Source: Eutypella sp. D-1
Taxonomy: Eukaryota; Ascomycota; Sordariomycetes; Xylariales; Diatrypaceae
Assembly: GCA_023313575.1 (NCBI GenBank)
Contig: JAJTTP010000017.1
Coordinates: 434,001 to 498,000 of the forward strand
DNA length: 64,000 bases
Direction: 5' to 3'
Of this stretch, positions 21,909 through 32,519 are shown one piece after another. Position 1 is the stretch's first letter, and each line of letters opens with the position of its first letter. The notes beneath the pieces were generated by a model. The model saw nothing but the letters and a program-made list of their open reading frames with translations, ran no database searches and had not been told where the DNA came from. The translations under genes were made by a program, and so were the position numbers.

Positions 21909-24900
21909 ATGGCCGAGGCTTTTGGTGTCGCCGCCGGGGTGGCGGGATTTGTGTCCCTGCTTGGCCAGTTTGTCAGCGCAGCCAACACACTGAGAGAAAT
22001 CCGGAGATATGCGGGCCAGGCTCCAGCCGACCTTGATGATGTGGTCAAGGACTTAGAATTCCTGGTTGGGATCATGTCGTCGGTAGCCGGCAGGTCGCAC
22101 CAACAACAAGACGCCTTTCTTCAGCATTGTAAGACAAGTTGTGATCGGGTCGCTGATCACCTGCGTCAGCTAGAAGAGAAGATTTCACCGCTCAGAGGAG
22201 CCCAGCAGCGCGGTATGAAGAGAGAAAAACTTCGAATCTTATTCGAAATGCGCGACTGGAGAGAAGATATTGGCAACCTGCAGCGCAGCCTTGAGAAGGC
22301 GAAAACGGAATGTCTGCTGTATCATGTGTAAGTGCCTAGTATGAGCACTCGTTTTCCGGGGCCACTACTTACGCGTGCTGAATTTCAGTCATAAGATAGA
22401 AAACATGATGGGAGGCTTAAATGATTTCGTGCTGGCAAACATCAATAACCCTCACATGTTGGCTTCCTCGGATGCAAGCGTGAGGGACCAGTCCGAGCCT
22501 ACAGCTTCCTCGGCACCATAAACCTCCCGGACACAATGCGGCATATCGGAAGTAACTAGAGATGCTGCTCATCCGCTGCAGAGAGAAGTAAGACCCAAAC
22601 GGCACCGCAGCTGTACCGTTAGACACTGCTCCTGCCGGTGCCATCGCAGGACCGGAATTAATCGGCGATTTTGGGCGCTTGACTACAACCCACTGGCGGT
22701 GTTGAGGGAGAGCTGCGATCGAGCAGAGTGCAATGCTACAGAGTACGGTTTCAGCTTCAGGGTCGCACTTTCGCAACTCGGTATCAACTGGTCCTTGGCT
22801 ATCGGCTTGCAGGTTCAAATGGCCGCAGGTAGAGTGGGGCTCCGCCCAAACCTACAGATGGAGCGGACGGTCCCGTACACTTCTCCAGGGTTCGAGCTAA
22901 TCTGGAGATGTTCTCACAACTTAATATCATACGAAGAGGCTCAGCAAGGACTTGTTGACATTTATCGATCAGATCCTACTTTCAAGAATCATGTAGCCCC
23001 TGACGGAAGATCCTACATCGAGGTAGGATTATGCTTAACCAAATACAGACCTTCGGTCATTAACGATATGATAGTTTCTACTGTGCTATCCGTGGCCTTT
23101 TACACGGAGAAGTCGACAGTTTTATCTCCTCAAACTTCTCATGAAAGAATTCGGCATAGCGCGCGGCCTTGAAACAACGAGGTAACTTCCGGTGAACGAG
23201 GCACCAAATACCTTTTCACTTACTAATACCTTTCGAGCAGGTTTCTGATAAGCTGTGTGAAGTGGATTGGTGAGGCCCATCACTTGGAACTTTTATATGT
23301 GCTCATAGAGTTGGGTTTTGATACCACTGCGGCTGATTGGCCCTCTTCGCACGACTGGCCGCAGCCATGCTCGCCAGATTGGATCAGCGAAGAAACGACG
23401 GTAGACCCGTTCTACATTGAGTACTTGAAAATATTATCTAAAGATAATCAAGGTAAATAGAGACCAACCCATAGTTCATAGTTACTAATCGTGACTAGGT
23501 TATGGAGGAACCAGTCCTCTTCACGATGCTGTACTCTGTGGTCCGCTCGATGAAGTCCCCCGTTGGATATCCCATTCAGGGGCAAACGGAAGAAACTTCC
23601 TCGGTCAAACTCCCGTTCATTGTGCCGTTTCTCGCTTTGACTGCTTGGAACTTCTCATCAAACATCGGCATATTGACCTCGATCAGGCTGACAATTACGG
23701 CATAACTCCCCTTATGTATGCAGCCGCTATGGGCCAAGAAGAATCAGTGATAGCACTCCTCGAGGCCGGTGCCGATCCGTACGCGAGTGATGACCGGTTC
23801 GGTCGCACACTACTGCACTATGCTGCAGCACGCGGGCATTGGGGTCTGATTATCCGTGTACTCTGCTACTTCGAGGGTATCGACAAACAAGCAGCACAAT
23901 TTTGGGCTGAGGTGGCCACAAGCCTCTATTGCGCCGCCTATCCAGATTACCTAGGGGAGGGGAGAGTTCCATTTCGACAGCTGCAGGCCAAATGTGGCGA
24001 CGTCAACTTTACTATCGCTGATGAAAATGTGCAAGGAAATACATTGCTACATCATGTCAGAACAGTATCAAACGTCGAGGCGTTGTTGGAAAATCAGTTT
24101 CGTTTGATTGACCATAGGAATAGTGCTGGCCAGAGTGCCTTGATGACTTTGAGTACGGCGAAACAGAGTACCGGAATCACGCGCAAGCTTCTGGAAGAGG
24201 GAGCAGACCTCAATCTCCGAGACAATCGAGGCCGTTCAGCTATTCGTCATGTTCTAAGTAGACTCGGCGATGGTCGAGTATACCGCGCAAAAGAAACTTT
24301 GCACTTGCTGAACATCTACCTGGCTCATGGTGCGGACGTCGTGGCGGGAGATGGATGTCGATGTCCGTGTTCCCCGAGCGGTGGTTGCTACCCGTCGGTG
24401 TCGTTGGGGCGGCGGGTCGGCAGTTTCACCACGTTGACAGATTTCCACCTCCCTATCTGGTCTTTCGAGTGGCTTAGCATGCTCTCGGAGCACCGAGGCG
24501 AGATCGAGGCGAAGTCCGTGTTGCTCTCCTTCAACAGGAGGGCGAAGTACGAACAGCTTGGAATGGCACATGTCTGCTGCCAGCGGGATTTGACTATATG
24601 GGACTGTTTCTCGTTCCTTGCCGAAAAGAAAAAATTGTCCCCGGAGGAGATCGAAAACATATTAGAAGAGGAGTCGGATTCCTATCGGACACTAGAAAGA
24701 GAGATGGCGCAGATTGCTGACCGGGACTACGAGTTCCTTCTCGACTACTGGATTTCTCATATCAATGACAGCCTGGAAAGAGCGCGAGAGGAGAGAATTC
24801 AGCATGAAAAGAGCAGAGCCAAAAACTCGAAGAACGTAGCGGGGAAGGCGTCGAGGGTAAGTAACAAGCCCTACCTGCTCGTATCAGTCGCTACTGCTAC

Positions 24901-25357
24901 TAAATCTATATAATATGAAAGTATTCAAATGGTGTGATAGTGGGCTAATTGAATGCAGAAAAGCTTTACTGTAGACCGGAGGGAAGACTGCTTCATTGAC
25001 CACGTCATCTGCGGCAACACCCCTGTTCAGGATCCTGACAAAGATGCCATCTCGCAAGTGACCGAGTACGTCTTGTGGCTAGAGCATGAGTACCATGCTG
25101 CGCAAGCATCTCAGAACGTCGACGAACTACCCAGAGACAGAGACAGGGACGGGTGGTATGCGAGGAGGACAAGCTGGCTCTGTCGACTGCTTAGCGGCCT
25201 GGGAATACAGACGGCTAAGGTCACTGAGTGTATGCGCAGATATTCACAGAGAGAGCTACAACATGCCAGTCCCGAAGAATATGAACTGGGAATGGTAGAA
25301 GTAGAAAAGAAAGTTAGGCATTTCGGGCAAGCCCTCGCAAGGGGCGGAAACATTTAA
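21909..25357 (+). CDS. HeLo-like N-terminal domain plus ankyrin-repeat protein
   Basis: Seven exons fit in phase: 21909-22327, 22389-22479, 22582-23022, 23075-23181, 23241-23452, 23499-24856 and 24959-25357, giving 1008 residues. Residues 1-140 match the helical fungal N-terminal domain of STAND/HeLo-like proteins (MAEAFGVAAGVAGFVSLLGQ). A Cys cluster follows (Cys181, 186, 188, 190; CSCRCH), then a conserved middle region (TSPGFELIWRCSHNLISYEEA ... DGRSYIE). From about residue 424 come ankyrin repeats (TPLMYAAAMGQEESVIALLE, GRTLLHYAAARGHWGLI). No NACHT/NB-ARC nucleotide-binding domain is present. Relatives are common fungal proteins, thought to be linked to self/non-self recognition; this is family inference. 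Without the intron 22480-22581 (GTGAGG..CTGCAG) an in-frame TAA at 22519 would cut the protein, so that intron is required for function. Confidence 0.82.
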
Positions 25358-26277
25358 ATGCATTCGGAAACAGATACATCAGCATATTTAATGGGATGTG
25401 ATGGACTAGGCTAAAGGAATTTTGGCAAGTCGACGCTTAGGTGATGAAAGATGTCAGGCGTAGAGGGAAGGCTGTGAGTACCGAGGGTTATTATTGTCTA
25501 CCACAAAGAGCCCCCAACAGTTTCAATCGCCTCGTCACTGCGCTGGGTTATCGGCCCCCCTCCCCCCTTTAGTCACTAAGGAAGGTACATAGGCTACTAG
25601 GTAGGCTGGTAGGTATAGTTAGGTAGCACTGTTACTTAATCATGGTGCTCAGCTCCCAAGGCTGTGACAAGTGATCATGTCAACTAGGGAGTAGGGACGC
25701 AATGAATGTGTGGAATGGATTCTGTTCGATCTTGGAGTTCAGACAGGTACCTAAGGTAAGTAAGGCACCGACGTGCCTCCGAGGAAGCATAAAGTAGATT
25801 GAAATGCTCAGAAGTATCCAAGCCTGCCAAGCCTACCCTGACAGACCTGGTCACTTTCTCACCGGTAGTCCACTCCGACGGTCCAATGAGATGAAGGGTG
25901 TCCCTATTGGGAGATGCAGAACGCAGTTAGAGACAGTACCATTGACATTCTCCAACGCTACATTGCATAAAGTCAATGACAAGAACTGCCCTCAGCCTCG
26001 CTCAAAATCGTCGTCGTATCGAGGACCACCGCGAAATCTTGCTCTAACAAAGTTCAAATTGGTGTGGAGCTATCCGTAATGACGCCAGGCACGACTAAGA
26101 ACAAGATGATGAAAGAGAAATGGCGGCCGCGTAAACTAGAGAGATAAGAATACCATATATTTTCTACATGTGGTTAGGCTCGACAGGAAACCCCCCCAAG
26201 CGTCATTAATCGAATGTAGCAAGTTATATAACAAGCATCGCATCACTGACGGGATCTCAAATTCTCACCTCCTGTTC
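25358..26277. other. Intergenic region, convergent gene ends
   Basis: About 0.9 kb between two convergent genes; TACCTAGGTA-type motifs near 25575-25625 and 25746-25765. No coding signal. Confidence 0.55.
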
Positions 26278-28159
26278 TTATCTGAGGCCATGCTCCTCCT
26301 TAATGAGGTCCGCGGCTCTCTCAGCCATCGCGTAGATGGTAGACTGCAAATTCGCCACCGGCAAAAGCGGGACCGCACTGGCGTCGACGACGCGCAGCTT
26401 CGCGGCGCCGTAAACCCTAAGCGACGGATCGAGCACGCCTCCCTTGTCACGAGGCAGCATCGCGCAGGTCCCGGCCGGGTGCCACATGGTTGTAGCACGT
26501 AGTCGGACGTAGTGGCGGGCCCCCTCGAGGTCGGAGAAGTTGGACAGCGACCGCGAGGGCGTGATGGGCTGCTTCAGCAGATCTGACAGCGGCGCCGATG
26601 CGGCCAGCGTGTGGAGCTGCAGGACGTGCTCGGCTAGGATCTCGAGGTCGGCTGGGTGCGAGAGGTATTTGAAATCAATGGCGGGTTGGTCGTTGATATC
26701 CGCTGAGCGAATGTGCACGTTCCCGCGGGATAGCGGGTGGCTGAGTGTTGCTAAGAAGGAGATGTGGTTGCCTGGTAGCAGGTCTAACGTGATCTCGCCC
26801 GTCTTCGGGTCAGATAGGGTGGGAATATGATGAGGGAGTGTCGTGTAACCCGCTGAAGGCTGTTCCGGGTCGATTAGGGCTTTCTCAGCTATTTCATAGT
26901 ATGCTTGGGCTCGCGCTAGCTCTTCTACTGATAGACCTTCTGGCGTGGGACGATGGCGCTCGAGCAGCTCCGCGAGTTCCTTGCTGCCCCCAGGTGAACT
27001 GAGGCTGACAGTGGGCATGTAGGCATATGTTACGAGCCCACTAGAGGTTAACGGGCCTGTCTGACTTGCCGTGAACTCTTCTGTGCCTTTTTGAAGGACC
27101 TCGGATTCTTGCCTCATGATGCCATCTTTAGTCGGGGTCGAATCGAGTGCCTCGAAGCCCATATCACATATAAGGTGATCCTGGAGATTCTCTCCAACAT
27201 GGGGGAGATCTACAATGACTGGGATATCGTAGCGCTCGAGGATATCCCGACGTCCAACTCCTGAGAGTTCGAGCAGCTTGGGCGATTGAGAAGCACCGGC
27301 GGCGAGGATGACTTCTTTTCTAGCAGTGGCGGTTTTGGCTTGTGACCCATGTTGATACTGAACACCAGTCGCCTCAGCTGATCCTCTTGCGAAAAGCACC
27401 TTCTCTACAACAGCACTAGTGAGAACGTCGACATTATCACGGCCTCTGATAAGGTTGTAATATGCGCTGGCGGCATAACTCCTGGTCCCCTTGGCTTGAT
27501 CCACGGCCATGTAGTTACTGAACCCCCCAACAGAGTCTTTGACCCAGGGATTGTGGGGCATCAGGTTGCCAATCTTTCTGAATGTCTCAATCCAAGCTTT
27601 ACGGATTGGATTTTGGATTTCGGGGAAAGAGAGCTGCAGTGGACCTTGACCGTCATCATCCGGCCAACCTTCTCTGCCCAGTTCCCTCTTCTGGGACTCA
27701 TCAATAAACGGAGGAGTGTATGTCTTGTTGTAGTAATGGCGAAGTGTCTCCCAGTCCCAGCCGTCATTGCCTAGTGCAGCCCAGGCATTGATAATCTTCT
27801 GGGTCGGCGGCGAGAAATTTTGAGCGTTCAGAGCACTCGAACCACCCAAGCCTTTCCCTTGGTTCAGGGTTAGTCGTCTCCCGTTTAGGCCATTCTGTGT
27901 CGAGTAAGAGATGAGACGTTTCCTGTGATGGCCGCGAAAATATTCTCACCTGAGGCTCGGTTGTGAAGGCCCAGTCGATGTCAGACCGTTGCCCGGTCCA
28001 CCATTGGGCTCCGAGTTCGACTCTCTGGTCGCCGGCAAGGTCCGCGCCAGCCTCTAGAACAAGAACATGCTGGCTGGCATCTTCGGAAAGACGAGCTGCG
28101 AGCACCAGTCCAGCGGTGCCACCACCAGCAATGATAAAGTCATAATCCTTTGCTGCCAT
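26278..28159 (-). CDS. GMC-family FAD oxidoreductase (alcohol/choline dehydrogenase-like)
   Basis: Two exons, 28159-27950 and 27894-26278, encode 608 residues; the 55-bp intron has GTGAGA and ACACAG in phase 0. Residues 12-17 (GGGTAG) form the Rossmann FAD motif. GMC signature 1 appears as GLGGSSALN (about 85-93) and signature 2 as GASQSPKLLELSGVG. The C-terminus has WHPAGTCAM with His542 and, 43 residues later, Asn585 in PVANLQST, consistent with a His-Asn catalytic pair typical of aryl-alcohol oxidase/choline-oxidase-like enzymes. Length is normal. No signal peptide is evident, so a cytosolic or peroxisomal alcohol dehydrogenase is likely. Substrate unknown; the closest neighbours do not define a pathway, although a second flavin oxidoreductase lies 9 kb away. 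Confidence 0.9.
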
Positions 28160-29442
28160 GGCTTGGTTATCGAAAGTCTGCGAGTCTGCGATAGGCTATT
28201 GTGGAAGTCAACGGTCAGATGTGCTTTTATCGAGATTTAAGCATGCTCTCTACACACTGGATTCAAACTCTTGCCCCAGGCTTTGGGCCCCCAAAAATTA
28301 CAACAAGAACGAGACGCGCACTCTTGGGGACTGGCAATGACTTATAAGGCGAAGTAGCAGACGGCTTGTTGGTCGAGTAAAGTGGAATAGAACGCTACGG
28401 TGAACGACAAGAGAAGGGCCACCTTGTCTGTGGTGTGGGGCCCCTACTACATAGTGCAGCCAATACATGAATGATGAAGTACAACACTACAGTAAGGGGC
28501 CTGTACGTCCCAGAAATGCGATAGTATTGGAGCCAATAAGGAAGCCAACAGGCAATGCTTCAGATTACAGTGCAGCAGCGCCGCATACTCCGAGGCAACG
28601 GCGCATCGAAAGCGGTCGAAGAAAGGCCTACTTTAATTTCGACAACAGCCCTACTAGATACTTAGGTAAGAATAGGTTGCGGTAGCTTTATCCCTAGTTA
28701 GCCTGCTCCGCTGGGGACGTTCGAACGACGACCAGAAGCCGCAAAAGAGCAAAAACCAAAAAACAAAAAGGGGGGGGGGGACACCGCGGGCATGGGATTT
28801 CTAAGCTAGCCTACAAGGGGGGTCAAGCTGATCTGATTTATCTTGCGCTGTGACACGCTCGGCGTCATTGGAAACCAGAAGCCCATTTCGGGGGAGGATG
28901 AGAGAGAAGACCCCGCTGCTGCTGCATTGAAGAAGACACATAAAAGTGGTTGAAGAGTGAGGAATAATTTGATTTAGATGAATAGATAAAAAAGACCTAG
29001 CCCTAACCCGTGACCGTAACCATAACCCCTCCCCGAAGCTCATCCGTCGGGTATGCCCAAAAAGCCGACAGAAGAAAAGAAAAGAAAAGAAGAGGATGAT
29101 ACAATTCAGATGAATAAAAAAAAATTGAACGCCGACCAACCATCCTTATGCTGGCATTGCCCCCTGTCCTTATCCTGAGCATCCCAGAGCCGAGCCAACC
29201 ACCCCCCCAAGCCAAGAACACCGCGCGCTGATCGGAGGAAAGAAAAAGGCAAAAAATAAACAATGAAGATGAAGATGAAGATGAAGATGAAGATGAAGCC
29301 CTGGATAGCAATAACCCCGATAATGGAAATGCACCCTAGGAAAAGAGTCCGTGGCGTTCCCTTGACGCCAAGCAATAGTCATACAGTCATGAGAAGGGGA
29401 TGGTGATAGGTAGGTAGGTAGGTGAAGAGCCGTGTATCTTCT
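28160..29442. other. Intergenic region
   Basis: About 1.3 kb between two minus-strand genes. Holds a G-run at 28771-28780, a GAAGAT microsatellite and a CCCTAACCC-containing stretch near 29001. No gene supported. Confidence 0.55.
29263..29298. repeat. (GAAGAT)n microsatellite
   Basis: About six perfect copies of a six-base unit. It creates shadow frames of Phe/Ile or Asp/Glu character but no credible gene. Confidence 0.85.
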
Positions 29443-31044
29443 TCATAGAGGCCTACGGCCGCGCCTCATGGCCGCGGCCTGCACGACGCTCCTGTCGAGG
29501 GAGGGCGTGCTGCCGCCGATGCCATCGCGACCGGCTCGACCACTGGGGTCGGGCATGGGGACGACCTCCCAACGGGGCATGCCGTCGTCCATGGCGGGCC
29601 AGAGATCGGTAGGCAGGAACTCGCCGACCTCCTGGCGGAAGGCCTCGCGCTCGCGGCGGTCAGCCTCGACGATGCGGTCGACGCTTTCCCGGGCCTTGCG
29701 CCAAATTCCCAGGACCTTGTCCTCGAGGGCGCGGCGGCGCTCGGCCTCGAGGATCAGGCCGTCGTAGGACCGCGCGTAGCTCTCGTAGAAGGCGCGCAGG
29801 TCGTCCATCTCCCCCATCTTCTCCCGGATCGTCTCGTGCTCCTGCGCCCACCGCTGCCGGAACTCCGCCTCCGCCGCGATGTAACTCTGTAGCCGTGACC
29901 CGATGTCCTCGAGCACCCTAAACGCGTTCACGGTCGCGATGTACGTCCCCTTGGCCCGGCTCGTCTGCTCGTCTACGTGGTTGAATTCGCCCTCCATCGA
30001 TTGGAGCCGTTCGGTCAGCTCTTGGATCACGTCGTCGACTTCCGAGGCATCCTGCACGACTACTTCGAGCATTTGCGCGCGGTCCTCGGCCGAGAACGTG
30101 TCGAGCTCCGGCATGTGAGATTCTTGCTCGGCAATGACGCCCGAGATCGACACGTCATCGCCGCTTTGTGACTGTGTGACCTCGGCGGCCTTGATTCTGG
30201 CAAGTGCCGCTCCTCCCTCAGTGGTGCGGACGGCGGTCACGCATAGGTCAAAGTGTTTGGTTAAAGATGTGAGAAGCTCGGCCATAGCATGGGAGTGATC
30301 TATCATAGATGCAAGCAGGCGAGTCAATGGTAGACCGCCAGATGAAGACGCAGATGGGGACGGTATAGCCGGGGCAGAATTTAGGGTCTTGTTAAGGGTT
30401 CGTAGATCGGTATCGAATCGAAGCAAGTCACCGTCGAATGAAGTTTGGGTACCCTAACAGCATCGAGATAATTAGCATGGCAGCTGCACAGAATTCCAAG
30501 AATTCCTAGCATGGCAATCGCTCACCTGTAGCGCGGCGATGTTCTCCTTCAACGTATTCCTCAGAGCATGGACCTGTCTCTCGTCGACAAAATCTAGCAA
30601 GTTTTTGGATTCCTCGCCTTCAGGACGAAAGGCACTTTCCACTATACGGCCGCGCAGAACGTTCATGGTATCCTCGAGACGGCCGTTGGTAGCATCAAGA
30701 TCCTTGAGGACCAGCTTAAACTCACGCTTCCCAATGTCGTAGGTTCTGCTCAGGCTTTTACGTAACCGGAGTAGAAGACGGACCTGGTCAGAGATGCCGC
30801 GGCGTAGGAATTGGGATTGCGCGGTGAGGATGACAGACTCTTCGTGAGCCTGGCGAGCGAGATGGACGAGATCATTGGCACGTAATACGAGGCGCATAGA
30901 TGATAGTGATCGCTTAGCGTCAAGGAGATGCTGGACGAGAGTCTCGACAGGGACAGAAGACTCGGATCGTGGAGTTCTATGTATTGAAGCTCGCCGCGAG
31001 TTGAAACGGGCCGACGATGAGGCCGAGCTCCCGGCGGAAGCCAT
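29443..31044 (-). CDS. ATG17: Autophagy-related protein 17
   Basis: Two exons, 31044-30526 and 30453-29443, encode 509 residues; the intron has GTGAGC and GTTAG, phase 0. Atg17 is the scaffold of the Atg1 kinase complex at the phagophore assembly site and is needed for starvation-induced autophagy. The N-terminus (ETLVQHLLDAKRSLSSMRLVLRAN, then ARQAHEESVILTAQSQFLRRGIS) and the following all-alpha sequence (LLLRLRKSLSRTYDIGKREFKLVL) match the fungal family. The whole protein is predicted long alpha-helices with few hydrophobic runs, consistent with the crescent-shaped coiled-coil structure. Length is usual for Sordariomycetes. The start is in a good context (aacATGG). Confidence 0.92.
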
Positions 31045-32519
31045 GTTGATAAGAAGAAACTACGTGATGTCACCGGGGGTGGGAGGAAACTGTTGTATTA
31101 TATTGTTTTTTTTTTGTTTCTCTTGTCTCTTTGGACTGTTACAGTAGTTTCAAAAGGTGAAGAAGTACGGGTTACATTTGAAATTCTACATTGTGGGCCG
31201 GGAGTGTACCAGGGCTGTGGATGAAGAAAAAATTGGTTATGTGATGATGGTGGTAGTGGTGGTGGTTATGGTGTTGATGTTAGAGATAGAGTGTTTAAAG
31301 TGGGCGTTAGGAGTTGGCAAGGCAAACAGGCTGGAAGTAGGTAAGCAGACAACCAGACAAGCAAGGCAAGGCAGGCTGTGAAGCTTCGGTGAGCTTGAGT
31401 TACTAGGTAACTATCAAACATCGACCACGACATGATAAGGAATAAGCACGTTAATCCTTACTATGTGGGGACCACTGACGACTGACTGACTTACACCTGC
31501 ATTTGTCCCAGCTTTTTCTCAGCTTTCCTAACCTTGGAAGGCTTAGATCAGCTCTTGACATATGTACTAATTCTATGTAGTACTGTTTTACATGGACGGT
31601 ATAAAGTACCCTCTAAGGTTTATAGATGGGAATCACTGCCTGCTTCTAATTGGTCTAATGCGATTGAAAGATGCAGATGGGAACCTACCAAGCAACCAAG
31701 TAAGCCAAGATACCTGATGTGGACATGTATATATGTAGGGCCCCCCTGAATTGATATTTGGGTACCTAGCTACCTACATGTAGGTATGTAATTGGGGTAC
31801 CTGGGGTATCTGTAGACTACCTCTACATGTGTATGTACGCGGCTTATGGTATAAGTAGTCGCCCGGGCCAGCACGGATGGGATGTAACTAGAAATAAACC
31901 TGCCAATGTGCCCAGGTGGTCAAGTTACTGGTAAGATATGCAATTTTAAAATCGTCGAGATTCTAAGTTGTTAAACCTTTCCCCAGATAACACGTAGTTC
32001 GTAAGGATTTTGGATTTCTGAACTGTTCAACATGTGTTCTACGCTCTACATTGACACCTAGTTACTAGGTAAGTACAGAATAACCCAAAGTATGAACTGG
32101 GAGAGAGGTACGAAGCACCCATATGCATAAGTTAGGAACATGCATATTCCTTCTAGCTTGGAGAACGTTTAGCCAATCGAAGCCTTAACAGCTCCACTCC
32201 CGCCCCAAAGAGCCTTGAGAGCTTGAGAGCCATCCATGCGGAAACACGGGTTAACGGGCTAAAATCTATGGGGGACTTTGGGGGGGCGCATCTCCCGGTT
32301 GCCGGTCTCAGGGGCGAATCGTTGATCCACACATTTGCTTAATCCAGGCTTAATCCAATCCCTATACGGATACACCTGTACTTGTAGTATCCAGAGTATA
32401 CACCAAGACATCTTAGCCCCTAAAGCAGCATTCCAACACACCAACCACAATTCAATTCAAAAAACCACAGGAGCATTTGAGCACCATGCATTTTCATACA
32501 CATTACATAACAGCATATA
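31045..32519. other. Divergent promoter region
   Basis: About 1.5 kb between the divergently transcribed ATG17 and riboflavin-kinase-like genes. GGT-rich tract at 31245-31275 and a cluster of GGTACCT/TACCTACATGTAGGTA motifs at 31759-31815. No coding signal. Confidence 0.55.

Noticed and set aside
22519..22521. In-frame TAA as evidence of a pseudogene
   Set aside because: An intron at 22480-22581 with GTGAGG and CTGCAG ends removes it and keeps phase with both flanking exons.
28994..29030. CCCTAACCC stretch as a possible telomerase RNA template
   Set aside because: The surrounding gene-free space is too small for a fungal telomerase RNA and no other hallmark is visible; a similar stretch near 45645 was rejected for the same reason.
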